Notes: generated by a model from the sequence alone, not told the origin. Counted from the stretch's first letter, positions 23,401 to 37,544 are shown. The stretch: 64,000 nucleotides of DNA from Sycobia sp. Sy_11 (GCA_018907035.1 JACCIC010000293.1:62001-126000); one strand, 5' to 3'. Program-made: numbers and translations.

Positions 23401-26000
23401 TAGAATTTGGATCACTATTTGCTCCTCGGTTAGGAAATCGTTAGGCAAAGATTCTACAGATAATTAAATTTGATAAATAATAACGGTTAGACAATAGACT
23501 AAATAACTAAATTATCCATAAAATAAGAAAAAGTAAGATAAATTCAGATTTTTAATCGTTATTATAATTATTATGTACATATTACGATTGTTTTCAACTA
23601 AAATACTTTTCTGTAGCAAGAATTAATGTTTTTCTACATATTTTATAACGTATTTACTTGTTTTACGATTAATTAACATGATAGTGTTTCATCAATTTTT
23701 ATTACCATTAAAAGATGGTTCATATATTCAACATGTATTTCATATATTGTATATATTTTGAAGTAAATAAATAAATAAGTATATACATATATACACCGAA
23801 TGTTAAATAATTATTTGTTTGCAACTCAAAAGTAAAAAATCTTTTATAGAATATAATTTTCTAGAATCAGAAGTTCATCTAAAAATAATAGTAAATGCAT
23901 TAATAAATGAATAATAAATATTAAGATAGTTTTAAAACGAATCTAAACTAATATTACATTAATTAACTATGCAGACCTAAAATCGCGTGCTATTTATTTG
24001 CAAGGTTTAAAATATTAAAGACTCTTATTTCCTGTCGAATATCATGAAATGCAATATAAACGCGTATAAAAAAAATTTGTTTTTTTCTCTGGTATAATTT
24101 ATATATAAATATATATATATTTCATCAATCAATAGAAGAATACTGATGATTGTACTTAGAAAATCATTGGTTATTGCATTTCACTATACCGGTGTATAAA
24201 TATAAACTTCCAAATTTCGTTAAATTTAATTTACTATCTAAAAACTCGATCAAGTCCAAGGGAAATTCAAATAATAAGACAGTTTCTTATGGCAATAGAT
24301 GATGCCTTTAATAGTACAGATTATATCCAGCTATTGGCCATAACCGTGAACCTATAAATTACAATTTTCAAATGAAAAATGTTCGAAGAGTGTGCATTAT
24401 TTCATCAAAGAAAAAAGAATGAAAATAACAACAAAGTTTTTTATACATTCTTAATTGTATTCGCACATCGTAATGAACCACGGCAATGCGAACGAGGGGG
24501 CTACGATGAATTTCGGTAATCTATATATTTCGGCAATAATAGAAATAACAGATCTAAAATAATTTCGAGTTACGTTGGATAACCTATTTTCATACATAGC
24601 ATTACTTTTAGACGACAATCAATTCGTACCTCCTACAGTTTATTCGCGATGTCTTTATTTAAACTCTATACATCGTATGCTATAAAAATAAAATTTGAAA
24701 GCGATCATTATATCAATGTATCGCGTTTTACATTCAATTTTGTTCGTCTTGATAAATAATCAAGGCATCGTTATAGATACAGAGGATAATAAACCTCGCT
24801 ACGCGTTTTCCTTCCCGCCCATTGGGGAAATCGATCGATCGCAGGAGTCTCACGTTTTCAAAGCCATCGGCCTCGAGCTTTATCAGCAGCTTACAACCTG
24901 GATCTTCTTCCGTTAACGATATGCCTTTGATATATAGATATGCATGCACGCGCTCGCACGTACGCGGACTTTTCGAAACGAAACGGACTTTTCTTTTCCC
25001 GTCGTCGTGTACCCTCTGATTTTAATTAGCAGGAATCGACTTTATTTCCTAGCTCTTAACAAACGACTTCTGATTTACTTTTCTTTGCGTGTTCACCCTT
25101 TCCAATGCTCTACTTAACGATAATTGTAAAAGATAATTTTTCACCCGCTCGCGTGTCTCGAGTTTCCTTTTATTATTTTTAATTGCGGAAATGCGGGAAC
25201 GCGCGATAATTAGTATCCGGGCGACAAAAGCTCGTACACTCGATCGTGACTTTATAACGTTTGCTGAATATTGCATCGCAGCCGAGAGGATTTATTTCTC
25301 ATGCTCCCGCGAGAATTAAGAAAATAGTCGAATCTTATCCCGAGTGCGATTGGGCAAGTATTCATTTTGTAAAATCAAGTTTCGTAAGCTTAATTTTTTT
25401 TCGAAGAACGTTTATTCTAATGTAAATTAATCGTGAAATTTTCTTTTATAAATTGAATGAAAAAGCGTGTTTTGTTAACCCAGTGTACTCTGGTACAGCT
25501 CGTACGTAGCTGGAGCAAAAGACTTTTAGATGAAGATACATATTTGACCCCGACAAAAGTAAGATAAAGGGCGAGAGATGGGAAACACTCTTGTTCTTTT
25601 CTTTATTGTTCATTCAGAAAAACCTCCTTTTTTAACGCTGCTTTTAAATCATGTATTCAGCGAGTGCAGAAGGCACTCTGAAAAGAAGAGCCTCCTATAA
25701 ACTTAAGAGTTTTTAAATGCTATCGTGTCCCCATAATTCATGCTTATGCGCCTTTTGTAATGCTTGGGAATTACGAAGCGCCCATATCTGGTCAAATATG
25801 ATGCATTGCAGTTTATGCAACTATGCCGTTAAATGTTACGAATCGGAACTTTAAATTAATTGCTTTTAACTTGGAAGAACTGAAATTGTTCTCTTTAAAA
25901 GCTTCTACCGCTCGCCATTTATGTATAGGGGCTGCAGTGTACGAGAACAACGTTTGTTTAATGTCCAAATATTTCATAACATAAATCTGTCAAACTGAAT
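23401..26000. other. AT-rich spacer, no gene
   Basis: Unique, microsatellite-free AT-rich DNA. The frames at 24695-25019 overlap on both strands and are not recognised. Confidence 0.5.
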
Positions 26001-26760
26001 ATCGATTAATAAACATCGCTTAAACTACCGTGGATAACCGAAAACTTTGTCTGTCTACCTTCCTCTCTCCAATTGAGAATACCCTTGCTCTTCTCTACAT
26101 AAATCGGAAAAAACCGACGCACAGCGGCGGCGATCGATGGCCACCTGACTGAAAAGTTCGTAATCGAATCTGGGTAGACTATCGCATGGCGCAGGGCTTG
26201 CCGTAGCTCACCGCTTAGGTTTGAAGAAAAGCTCCCCAAAGCAACTGGGTATCGAGCCTAATTAACTCCATATGCAAATACGGTTACTGCATCTCTAACC
26301 GATCGCGGCGGCTTAGAAATATAAGCCAGTATGGCTATTATGCGCTCCGTCGTACGGTCCAGGTGGACCAAGGGGCTGAAAGAGGCCGAACAGTAAGGAG
26401 AGTGGACCAGTTCCGACCAGAGAAACAGAATAAATCGTGTCTATTAGTCCATTTTATCCGTTACAGATGACTTTATCCGCGTATCGTCGTGTAAGGAAAT
26501 ATTTTTCATATTCGTGCCTATGAACGCAAACAATTCTAGAATTCAGGAATTGCATACTTCAGCTAAGACGCAGCATCCTATGCCAATGGGATTAAAGGAC
26601 GCTAGATAAGGGCTCGTTACGCGAGCATATACGTCGGATTAAGCTTTGAATGTCAGAATTAGATTAAGCAGGGAGAGGGTCTGATTGTATCGTGCCAGCC
26701 AATATGGCGTATTCAATTGGGACGTGAGCTTAAATTCAATAATCTGACATCGCGATTCAG
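26001..26760. promoter_or_regulatory. Candidate non-coding regulatory block
   Basis: A complex, balanced-composition stretch without microsatellites. It holds a homeodomain-type TAATTA core at 26259-26264 and an exact POU octamer ATGCAAAT at 26272-26279, 7 bp apart, followed by CpG-bearing unique sequence to about 26640. The two minus-strand coding-like frames are unrecognised. The motif pair suits a developmental enhancer, but single motifs of this length also occur by chance, so the call is speculative. Confidence 0.2.
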
Positions 26761-26769
26761 ATCTAATAT

Positions 26770-26774
<5 letters not shown>

Positions 26775-26821
<47 letters not shown>
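26775..26821. repeat. (AT)n microsatellite
   Basis: Pure AT array. It is the only long one between 19.0 and 32.4 kb. Confidence 0.96.
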
Positions 26822-26829
<8 letters not shown>

Positions 26830-29800
26830 CTAGAAAAGTATGCAATAATATTAATAACAGACAGGGACAAATAGGAATTGCTTTGGATGATACAATAATT
26901 AACGATTTTAATCACTGTGCACCAAGTGCCAAGTACATAAAGCTTCTCTAAAGTGCCTGATCGAAACTTTCTGGATCAAACAGTAACTCGAAGCTTACAT
27001 GTCATATCCGAAAGGAATGAACGCTTACTTTTGCCTGATAGACACTGGAAATAGGGAGAACCCTGGTCTTTTTTAGTAGTCTTCCAAAATTAGAATCTTT
27101 ATTCATTGATTCAACTTGAATTATCATTGCAACTGACGTGTTTGCACATTTTATATAAATATTTAATCTTTTACTGACAGAAATTCAATTTTTAAAGTAT
27201 TTGGTATAATTTCAACTCTTTCAAATATCATTTGAATTCAAATCATTGGAAATCTTTAGAAAAATGTGAAATATTTTTTAATAGTTCTAAATCATCCAAA
27301 ATCCTGGTCATTTTTCTTCATTTACTTAAAAATCGCTGGCAATAAAAGTTTATTATTTACGTCTCAAACCAAATTCCATAGTGAACATTTGACTAAATAT
27401 GAATTTATCTCCTCCCAAGCATTACGAGGATCGATCAAATGCAGAGATTTTTGTGTTCGAGATTTATTGTACATAGATTTGTGCGAAAAAAAATTTTGTT
27501 TAATCAATATTTACAGCTAGTGGACTGAAAATCGTTTGCTGACAATTTTAGATTTAGAGATTCAATTTTTCTGCAAATTCACGTAGGTCTCATCTCAAAT
27601 GAAAATAGTCCAAAATAGCCAATCTATAGAAAATAGAGAAAAACGTGGAAATAAATAAATTTTTCTGAGAAATTGCAAGTATAGTGTTTCTCAGTGAAGT
27701 ATTAATTGGTTAGCCGAGAAGACACGTTTCAAATCAAAACAATTATTTAATCACTTAAAAACGCTTATATAATTTTTTTTAATTAAAATAAATAGACCTC
27801 ATAAAGAAATGATAATTCAGCGTTCGATAAAGTTTGCTTATTCAAGGTTTCTTCGTTCTTTCATTCTGGTTCGGTAGGACTTTTTCCATCGCACATTATT
27901 GACGGGCAAGCTTGTTAGAGGTGTCCGAGGAAAGATCTGACTTATTTCAGTAGCCAGAAATAAATACGATCAGCAACCTTTTCATTTTTTCTCTTTTCAT
28001 TCTTTCCGTATTTTCGATTCCTTTATACAATTCCTCTTCTTCTTTTTTTAATCAATAATGATAGATTTTCTAAAAATAGTCCGTTTTTTTTGTAAATTTC
28101 AGAATGTTTTTAAAAAAATATATTCATTGCATTATTTGTGCTTTGTACAAACTTTGCGAACATGATACTTTACTATAACAAGGCTCTGTAGATCAAATTT
28201 ATTACCATGAAATACCAACTATTGTCCTTTGCTCTATGGTCAAATATGTAAAAAAAATCCATAATTGCACGATGCGATTTATACCGCAAAAATATGATAA
28301 ATCGTCGTAACTGCACTGATAAAATTCTCGCGTAAATATTCTCATGTTAACGTGCAGAAAATTTCGACTGTAGTTTCGGAAAAATTATCATTATTCAAAT
28401 CTTTAGATTCTTCCACAAGGCTTCCGGCGCGTGTTTTAAAATGTAAGGAAACGGATATGATAATTCAGCTATCCGCGTAATAGAAAACGAATACGCGGAC
28501 TTTGATTCCTTAGAAAACATGGCTAAAATTTCTATCTTCCATTTTAAAACCAGTATAGGATGTTATATACAAGGATCGTAATATCACAATATTAAAACCT
28601 TTTATATACTGGAAACTCATCGACAGTTATGAAAGCGTCTATGTTTTTAGGTAAACGAAACAACGCCCCATGATTCTAGACTTTTCCAAAATTTTGTACA
28701 GCGGTATAGATTTTTCTCTCAAAGTATACATTTTGTTTTAGCGCAGGTTTACTGTACTGGCCCTAATCGTAAAAGACAAACATAAGAATCAAGAAAGTCA
28801 TATCATCGTGGTAACTTTGTGTAGAAGATCCATTACAAACTTTTAGCCTAGTAAAATTACTATTTTTTGTTGAAAAGCAACTATGTTTTTTCTTTTTCAC
28901 ATTCCTTTTATGCTTGATCGTAATCAATGTTATTTTAAGATAACAAATAGTAATGAGCAATTAGATCCTCACTGTAATTATTGTGTAAAAATTTAAGGCA
29001 AACATATGTCTCCTTTATATTCTTATACAGTTAACAGGTTTAAGAAAATTTATAATAGTTAAATGCTTTCAACAGAGATTGCGCTTTACGAAATTATCTG
29101 CAATGTATCGTGTCTTAATAACTCTCAATAAATTTTCTTAACAATAATGTACTTACTAATAAATAATTTTCATTATGATCCAAATTTCGTTTTCTTTCTT
29201 GAAAATTCAACTTACTTGATCGATGTTCATTCTATAATCCAAACGATTTTTGTTCAAATTGTATTGTACTGCTAATTAAAAGAAAACATGTATCAATTAG
29301 CACAGTAGATTAATTCATATTAAGAAACGAAGAATGTGGCATCGTTTTTATTAAAAAGGCATCAACTTTTAAATATATCCCATTTCAAAAAACCAATCTC
29401 ATAAAATCACATTTCAAATATCAATGCCACATAATTTTAATTCAAAATCGAGCTTTATACAATTATTTTTTTTATACAGTTATTTCAAGAGTGCGAGAAA
29501 TACGATTCCATTTCAAAGCCGAATTTCATTCGACGCTATCGAAATAACGAATTTTCGTATAGTTAAAGTAGCGCTTCCGAAATAAATTGCACACAAAAAA
29601 AAACTATCAAGAAAGAATGGTTTATTAAATATTAAAAAAGACAGATTATTCGAAATCCTTTACGTCCTCGTCTGTATGACACGAGTTCAGCTATTAAAAT
29701 AAATATTTTTATCGCTTATTTGGAAGTATTTAAATCAAAGGAAGCACATTTTAAAGAGCCTAGGAAAGAAGAGTATTTATTTGAATTTCTCAAATACTTT

Positions 29801-30389
29801 GACTATCGTTTTCATTTAAACGAATATGTTTTTGATACTTTTTTTAGCTTACGCCTCAGTTCGGAAGCATTAACTTTGACTACGTCTAAGCAGCTTCGGT
29901 GCTTCAAGTAACGATTCTAGGAAATAATACGAAACAGCTGAAAAATCGCGTGCCATTACAGCGCCTCGGATTTCGCCCAGTCTCCGCGACACTTGTACGA
30001 TCAGAAGCGACGTTTTACGAAGCGCCCCCATTGTGAATTTTTAACGAAGCTCCCCATACGTTACATCGATAGCATTGTACCATATTTCTATTTAGTTCGC
30101 GCGTTTCAATTAGCTTTATTACATCGCGCGCACCGATCAAATAGCATTGTAAAAAAAAAACTCGATTTTGCAATGGTTTCGTATTGCACCAACTTTGTAC
30201 TGCAATAGAATGCAGCCCGAATGAAAATCTACAATGTGGTAGTTGTTACTGTGGGAAGTATTAAAAAACAAAAAATACATAATGAATTCTGTTTGTTTTA
30301 TGAATCATTGATTAAATAATTAATACAATGTACACTATCGTTCTATTCTATCATATAATATTATATAATCGATACGTAGCATGAAGAAA
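26822..30389. other. AT-rich spacer, no gene
   Basis: Unique AT-rich DNA without long microsatellites. Frames at 27266-27520, 28763-28960 and 29720-29911 are short and unrecognised. Confidence 0.5.
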
Positions 30390-31080
30390 CTACGTGATTT
30401 TACAATGTTTCTTTCGACGTTTACGCGACATTTTAGCCGGATCTTGGACGGGATCTTGCATTTCGTGAATTACGATTCGTCATTGGCGCGATGAGCATGA
30501 GATGAAAAATTTAGAAAAAATATTTATCTATGAAAATGCCGATCGCGGAAGATTAATTTATTCGTAATTTCAACCACCCGAGTCTTCGTCAAATCGACTT
30601 AACGAATGAATTTAACTATCGGCGGTAACACTTGTCGGTATGCAAATACTGCAATTCGCCCATAATAATTGGATCGGCATCGGGCCCTTCGCCGGATTCC
30701 GGTAGCCAAGGCGGATCGCGGAAAAAATAGGCCGCGGCAATTGGGCCGCTCGGATTGTTCCGATGCAATGCGACGGGCGTTTGGCTATGACGAAGAATGC
30801 GAGCCGAGGCGCTTCAACGGTATGTCGATTCAAAGCCATGGGTAATTTTGGATTCTGCCGCGGTTCGTCGTTATCGATGGTGGCATTTCGACCGCGTCGG
30901 GGGGGGGGGCGGCGAAGAGGAGGATTAAAAGTATTTGAGATTAGTATCGTGAAAAATGCATAATCGGATCGTCAGAGGTCCGATTTTTGGGGAACGTACA
31001 ATAATAGCGAATCGGGCGGGGGGGGGGGGTTCGAAGCCACGCTCGAGAATATCGAGGCTATACGGAATTATCCGAGTTTG
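30390..31080. other. CpG-bearing block with two poly-G runs
   Basis: Moderately CpG-rich block containing runs of G at about 30900-30909 and 31018-31029. Frames at 30612-30963 overlap on both strands and are unrecognised. Each G run is single, so a classical four-tract quadruplex is not indicated. Confidence 0.45.
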
Positions 31081-31925
31081 TCGAACAGATTAGATGAATT
31101 ATTAATTCGAATAAGCTACTTTGAAACAATATTTCGACGCAAATTCCCACTCAGTATTTATGCAATAGCCAATAATACGAAATTCGACAAATACATAGTA
31201 AAGCTAGAATCAAAATAGCTTTTTAAATATCTGCCGGACTTCAACCGTTATCTTACGACATAAACTTTTTAATTTATCACTTTCAATTGCCGAAATATAG
31301 CAATAAATATTATATAAATGGTGGTCACGTTATACTGAAAATCGATAGACGACATTTTTTTAAATAAATTTATATTCGAGGAAAAAGTATCATCTTGGCC
31401 CTATCGTAAATCCAACTTCAAACTATAAAAATAAATTTCTGTTGAAAATTCCTTGTAATATGGTTTAAAGTTTGTCGAGAACAGAATGCGCACATTCCAC
31501 CTTAATGCGTATTTATGTATATGACTTATTATTATTTACGCTAGCCAGTCGTTACATACATTTTCTTTATGCCGTGAAATATTCGGTCGTGCGTACTTTT
31601 TGAAAAAATTTTTAAATAACAAATTTTTTTCTCTCTAAATCTATGCTAACTATATTCAACGTCTGGTCTCTTATTTATGCATTATTTCATTATTTAAATG
31701 TATGCATAAAAAATAAAAATATACGAAAGAGCTTTTCTTTATTAAACAGTAATTTCACAACGTTCGAGGAAATTCATGATGATTGTAAAAATCCAATTAT
31801 TTATTTACTATATGTGATAAAATAAATAGACTAATAAATACACGGTTGGCTTCGACATTCAGCCCACCTTACTATCTCGAATTCCGAGGTATATGGATAT
31901 AAAAGCTGGGATAATGTGAAGTAAC
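31081..31925. other. AT-rich spacer, no gene
   Basis: Unique AT-rich sequence; nothing recognised. Confidence 0.55.
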
Positions 31926-31984
31926 TTCACCCTCTTCACTCTCCTCTTCACTCTCCTCTTCACTCTACTCTCTCACTCTCTCTC

Positions 31985-32039
<55 letters not shown>

Positions 32040-32070
32040 TCCTCTATCTCTCTCTATTCCTCTATCTCTT
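31926..32070. repeat. 12-bp minisatellite running into (CT)n
   Basis: Three perfect copies of the 12-mer CCTCTTCACTCT at 31931-31942, 31943-31954 and 31955-31966 merge into a long (CT)n array at about 31990-32037, then TCTATTCC units. It looks like a pyrimidine tract generating a higher-order repeat. Confidence 0.93.
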
Positions 32071-32263
32071 TTTCTTCTGACGAGAAAAAAGTAAGTTTGG
32101 CAGGCCATGTCCTTCAGGAATTTCGTAGCCGACACGGGATCGACAGGCAGTCGATAATCACAGGCAGATTGTCGAAGGGTATATGCGGGACGGGGCAAAG
32201 GATGAGAGGTGAACAGGGAGGGGGGCATACAAAGGTAGATAGATATAAACTTGTGTATCTGTG

Positions 32264-32300
32264 TGCGTCGATGTGGGTGTAGGTGTGGGTGTGGGCGTGA
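32264..32300. repeat. GTGTGGGTGTAG minisatellite-like tract
   Basis: Short G/T-rich run of GTGGGTGTAGGTGTGGGTGT type. It yields the PTPTPT reading of the minus-strand frame. Confidence 0.75.
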
Positions 32301-32366
32301 AGGCAAAAGTCAAGAGGCGCGCTTGACTCGTCGGTGGTGGTGACGTCGGTTCGAATTGACCCAAAC

Positions 32367-32369
<3 letters not shown>

Positions 32370-32422
<53 letters not shown>
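32370..32422. repeat. (AT)n microsatellite
   Basis: Pure AT array of about 26 units, followed by TAATATAATATT. Confidence 0.96.
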
Positions 32423-32427
<5 letters not shown>

Positions 32428-33202
32428 ATATTGGGCATTCAACGTCAATTGCACCCCTGTGGGTGAGCTATAATTTTGGACCAGATCGTTGTTAGGTGTT
32501 AGGTAAAATCATGCATTCTATGTATATTTTTGGAAAATATTCATTCACGCTCTCTTAATAAAAAAAAATTGTCATTTGCGTCATATTAATGATTATATGT
32601 AACAGAATACTTTAGATAGATTTCATTAAAAAAAATGCTATGTTGCAGAAAGTACAATAGATTTTACTAATGTTCGCAATCCATTTATATACGTTTAAAT
32701 TTTTTCGTAATATTTAAGCTTCGGCTCATGGCTACTTGAGGAAGTTAACATAAAATCCGTAAAATACTTTATGCTTTAAATTATTTTATTGAAATTTAAT
32801 CATATATTAGTGGCAAAAACTCGAATGTAATTTTCTGAAGAATGTCAGCAGTTTTTATGATATTTCAATTTAAAAATGTAAAAGAAGTCACAGTTTTTCA
32901 TCATATTACAGCTCATATTGTAACGCGAATTTTTTTTCTAAATATGGATTTCTTCATTTCAAATCTTATTGTTCAGAACCGTTTTAAAGTTTTGCTGAAA
33001 CTTTTTTTCCTCACAGAAAGCTCGGCAGTTAAAATGTCGTATTTATTATTTCTTTTTTATTTGAAGTTATCACTTAAAAAAAAATTATTAACACTAAATG
33101 GCACAAATTTATTGAAAATTTTAATTATGATTGGAATTTATGTCTAAGCTACATATTGGGCACATTAGTATGATGACCTACTTTTTTACATTAGGAAAGT
33201 TC

Positions 33203-33205
<3 letters not shown>
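32423..33205. other. AT-rich spacer, no gene
   Basis: Unique AT-rich sequence. The 101-codon frame at 32842-33147 (+) is hydrophobic and Lys/Phe-rich as AT-rich DNA dictates, and is not recognised. Confidence 0.5.

Positions 33206-33267
<62 letters not shown>
33206..33267. repeat. (AT)n microsatellite
   Basis: Among the longest pure AT arrays here, about 30 units. Confidence 0.97.
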
Positions 33268-33269
<2 letters not shown>

Positions 33270-35022
33270 ATATATTTTAAACTGGCTCACATATCATCGG
33301 TTAGGTTCAATAATAATACTTTTATAATAAATTAAGATAAGCGATATAAATGACATTAATTATATGAATAATTAGTCATTGTAAGTGGTCGCCAGCTCAA
33401 TTTTCTATATTTTTAAATTATTTCTGTTCTAGTAACAATGAAAACTCCGTTCATTATAACATTTGACGAAATACAAAAAAAAAAAAACAAAATACTGAAC
33501 TTTAATCGTCGACATAGCTTCATGAAAATAGAAAAGCTTCGCCGATATTTCGCGGGAGATTTTAAAGGACAAGAGTGATTTTTTAAAACGACGAAACCTC
33601 TTTTTCGAAAAAATAACATTGATTCGTCATGCGATATAGCCTCGAGCCTCATGAATAACCGATACCTTTTGCACATTCAGAGTGGGATATGCGAAAAGCC
33701 TAGCTCGATATGGAGCCACTCTGAGGCAAGTCTTGGATACGAAAACGTACACTATATATAGTTTCTGTTTTTCATCCCTGTCAGAATTTATATTTATAAG
33801 TATACGTATTCAGATACGTGACAAAATTGAAAAGCGATTGCGCCTAGGCAGCTTTACTATATATATACGCGATTTATAGAAAGTTTCCGCTTTATTGACG
33901 CATAAACTGATCTAAAATCTCTATATTTCTTATACCTTGTTGTTATAAATTTGGCTTGAAAAAAAATTGTATAAAAAACTCGTATTTATTTAGAGATTAA
34001 CGTTGGTGTTGAGCCGAAGACGGGTATCGCCTGATAAACTATCTCCGCTCTGTACTTGTCATATCTTGTTAGCAGAACCGTCAAAAGCGTAGCGTTAATG
34101 CCCTCACGGATCTAAATTTTGTTGGTACATGAAAAAAGTTCGTAAACTAGCATCACGACTTATATTAATGAAAATTCTAGACGAACGGAGAAGACGACAC
34201 GATCATTTCGGCCATTTTATTATATTAAAGAAAAAATTGAAGAAAATCCACGATTCTATCGAATTAGACGGATCTGTCGATAGGATGTTACTTTTTTTGA
34301 CCGCACATACATTCATAATGAGTCAAGCTCGGTTGTGGTTAGACGACTTCGAAATAATGGCCATCTTCGAGCTAAGTTTTAAGACGGTATTTTCACTCTT
34401 TGAAAATTCAGTGATTTACAGAATCGTCAATATCGCGGATTGATGGCAAAGTAATTGTAACAGTTTTAGAATGAACGTCTTATATTGAACTTATCCGATA
34501 ATATTAGTTGAAATACCTCCATATTGTCAAATTTCTTCTATTTAATCTGTAAGATCATTTTCTAAATATAATAACAGTTTGTTGAAATAATTATCACACA
34601 TAGAACTATGTCTCAGACTTGATTATTGAGAGCTTTTTATTGTTAGGAATTTCATAAACTCTTCTGCAGTCAATTCCCGCCATAATGAACCTTTAGACTT
34701 CCGGGATTCGAACCTTCAAACGGCCCATTAAAAGAGGCAGAGATCAAACCTATATATAGGCTTTCCGGCAGTCTGAAGCTCTATAAATTTCACGACAATA
34801 ATTAGAGCTAAGATTCAATTAATTTTTATCATATAGTTCTCACTAATTCAATCAAGAATCGCACTGAATTTTTCTGACCGATGGAGACACGATTTTAGAG
34901 CGTCACCCATGCATGAATAAACTGTGTTGTTCAAGATTTCAAACAAGCATAGTCAGCCTTTCCAAATATTCGTCAAAACTTGCCAGCCCTGATAAAGATT
35001 CCTCCGAGCTTCTAGGAAAAAC

Positions 35023-35023
<1 letters not shown>
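33268..35023. other. AT-rich spacer, no gene
   Basis: Unique sequence with an A run at about 33475-33487. The 104-codon frame at 34129-34443 (+) is free of low-complexity sequence but has no recognisable domain, and a handful of frames this long are expected by chance. Confidence 0.5.

Positions 35024-35067
<44 letters not shown>
35024..35067. repeat. (AT)n microsatellite
   Basis: Pure AT array; first of a pair 130 bp apart. Confidence 0.96.
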
Positions 35068-35069
<2 letters not shown>

Positions 35070-35196
35070 TCTACGGCAAAGTCATCGAGGCTTTCGGAGC
35101 TCATTGTATTTCGGAATGGCTCAACCGCGTCGAGTAATAACACGCGACTCCTAAAGGGTTAATGGTCTGATTTTCAGCCCGTTACGAAATTATGCA

Positions 35197-35197
<1 letters not shown>

Positions 35198-35245
<48 letters not shown>
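35198..35245. repeat. (AT)n microsatellite
   Basis: Pure AT array; second of a pair 130 bp apart. Confidence 0.96.
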
Positions 35246-35248
<3 letters not shown>

Positions 35249-37539
35249 GCATGTCCACTTTCGATAATTGCGTTGCGGCGCAGCTTAAGCACGAAACGTT
35301 GAGTTACTTGTTCTTTGGGCGGGGAGGGTAGTTGTTAATGAAGGCTCCTTCCTCCCGAGGAATCAAGGACTAAAATCGATTGCGTGCTGCGCGTGCGCGA
35401 GCATTCTCGCTCGTATAACCGAGTAATTTATGGGAAAAAAGTAATTTTAAACGTTCTTATTTTTCAAAGAAGTCAACCATGCATCGGGCAGAAAATGTTG
35501 CCTTCGAACTTTTTTCCATTTTTTTCGCGAAACATAAAATCATACAGGTTTAATTTTTACTTTTAAAACTTGGATAGCCATACCAGTACTGTATGTGCAT
35601 TAATAATAAATTAACTTACGACGAATAGACTTGGTCATTAATTTGGTTATTTGTACTATTTATAAATATTCGCTATTCAACATTGAATTAGTATTAATTG
35701 TATACATTACGATTACATTATGATAATTACGTATTGCATTACGATAATTAGCTCAATTTAACCGAGACTAAGCATAGAATGAATTGTGTTGTACTGTAGA
35801 GCACGCATATGAACATAACTATATCAAATAGATAACATTTTATGAACGATGTTTTAAGCTCGTTCTTTGTTATGTTATTATTGAAAATTATAATTACATT
35901 CCCAATTTTCTTTGCATGCAAAAAATGATCGTAAAAACTTCATTTCGAATGTAAAAAATGACTCTAAAATTAACTTCACTCTAAACTTGTGATATATTTT
36001 ACTATTTAATCAGTAAAAAATCAATTAACAGGTAATTTCTGAAAGAAACCATTATTAATAAGAATGACAATGATACGCATTATCTGCAATAACGATACAG
36101 AATGGACATATATGGAGTCATATAATTGTTTCGTAACCTCAAAAATGTTCAAACAATAATTTAACGCTATTTGCCATAATTGGTCCATAGGGTTTAGCCC
36201 TAATCGAGTAAATATTTTCAATACTACGAAAAAGATATAAAATTCGACTACGAAGGAATGATATATAACTGTCGAATAGTTAGTAAATTTCACTTTCTGT
36301 ATTCTAAGCATAAAAGTGCATTATGACTTCTTCATCGAAAACAAACGTGCAAATCCTTTGAAAATATATATTAATATATGAAAGAAGAAGTTTATTTTAT
36401 ATTGAAGCTAATAATGGTATCATTCCACACCTATCAATTATGCAGTTAATATTATAATTCGAAATTTTCTCTCCTTTTTTAATTTAACTTACCGTTAATA
36501 TGCTCCCTCCTTCGCCCCCTGAGTTAAGCGGCAACTAATGACAATACTTGATCTGAAATAAAATTAAAAAATAGCATATTAACTACATCGTAATAGAAAG
36601 ATACGATCTACTTATTCTAATAACGTTCTGTTAATATATTTAAAATTAAATTCATCATTTTGGTATAAATTTTAATCCAGAAACGCCACTGATCAAATAA
36701 TATACCGTTACGTAATAATGATTTTACATCAAAGACAAAGGCGCCTTTAGCGATTGTCAAAGCAAAAATAAAAATATCGCCTCTCAAATATCAGAATCAG
36801 GAACTGCCTCTGTTACACCGCTTACAATATCAAAGGCTTCGTACACACGCACTCCCGTTTGTAATGCCATCGCACAATGTGCATGCATTTCGCATAGGTA
36901 ATTATTATTTCCCTCATCATAGTCGCACGGTTGCATTATATGCAGATTTTGTTCTCACTCCCCCCCCCCTCATCCCTCTCACGCGTTTACTTATAGAATT
37001 GAGAACCGAGCCGCGCAGTCGCGTCGCATATATGTTAACGGCTTTTGAAAGAAGGAAAAAGCAAACGACGTTTAATTGACTTGGCGACAATGCAGACGGA
37101 AACGCGGCTAGGCTCGGTGAAAATAATATACGTAAAAGCGGATAATAATATAGGGTAAGACACATTTAGAAGAGGAAAAATAAGCGCAGTGATTAATCGC
37201 AGGTCCATAGGCAGTGATAGAATTTTAGGTGAGAGGCGAGACAACAAAACCATCAAATATAAACGATGCTCCAACTGGAACAGAACAGTTCGTGTCCCGA
37301 AAAAGAGAAAAAGTATAGCACCTAGATTTTATGAAAAATTGAATGATATAATAGTTGATGGCTTAGTTAAAAAAAAGGAGACGCACGACTCATTTCTTAT
37401 TATTAATTACTTGAGAATGTCTATAGGGTTTTCAAATAATCCATCAGCTAATGGAAAATGCAATCAGATCTAAATGGGATTTGATTGAAAAACCTTCCAA
37501 TTACCATTGTTATTTCATTAAACAATTAGATAAATTCAT
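35246..37539. other. AT-rich spacer, no gene
   Basis: Unique AT-rich DNA with a C run at about 36960-36969. Frames at 36021-36311 minus and 37189-37473 plus are unrecognised. Confidence 0.5.
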
Positions 37540-37544
37540 ATGTT

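Noticed and set aside
19888..30648. Additional POU octamers ATGCAAAT near 19888 and 30641
   Set aside because: Three octamers on both strands in 64 kb is near random expectation, so single hits are not evidence of enhancers.
32490..32506. TTAGGTGTTAGG as insect telomeric repeat
   Set aside because: Only two imperfect units, with no array.
34129..34443. 104-codon plus-strand frame without low-complexity sequence
   Set aside because: No recognisable domain. Given the stop density of this DNA, a few frames this long are expected by chance in 64 kb.
34703..34714. GGGATTCGAACC, the reverse complement of a tRNA box B, as a possible minus-strand tRNA gene
   Set aside because: No acceptor stem, no box A at the right distance, and the T-stem does not pair. 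It is at most a decayed tRNA-like fragment.
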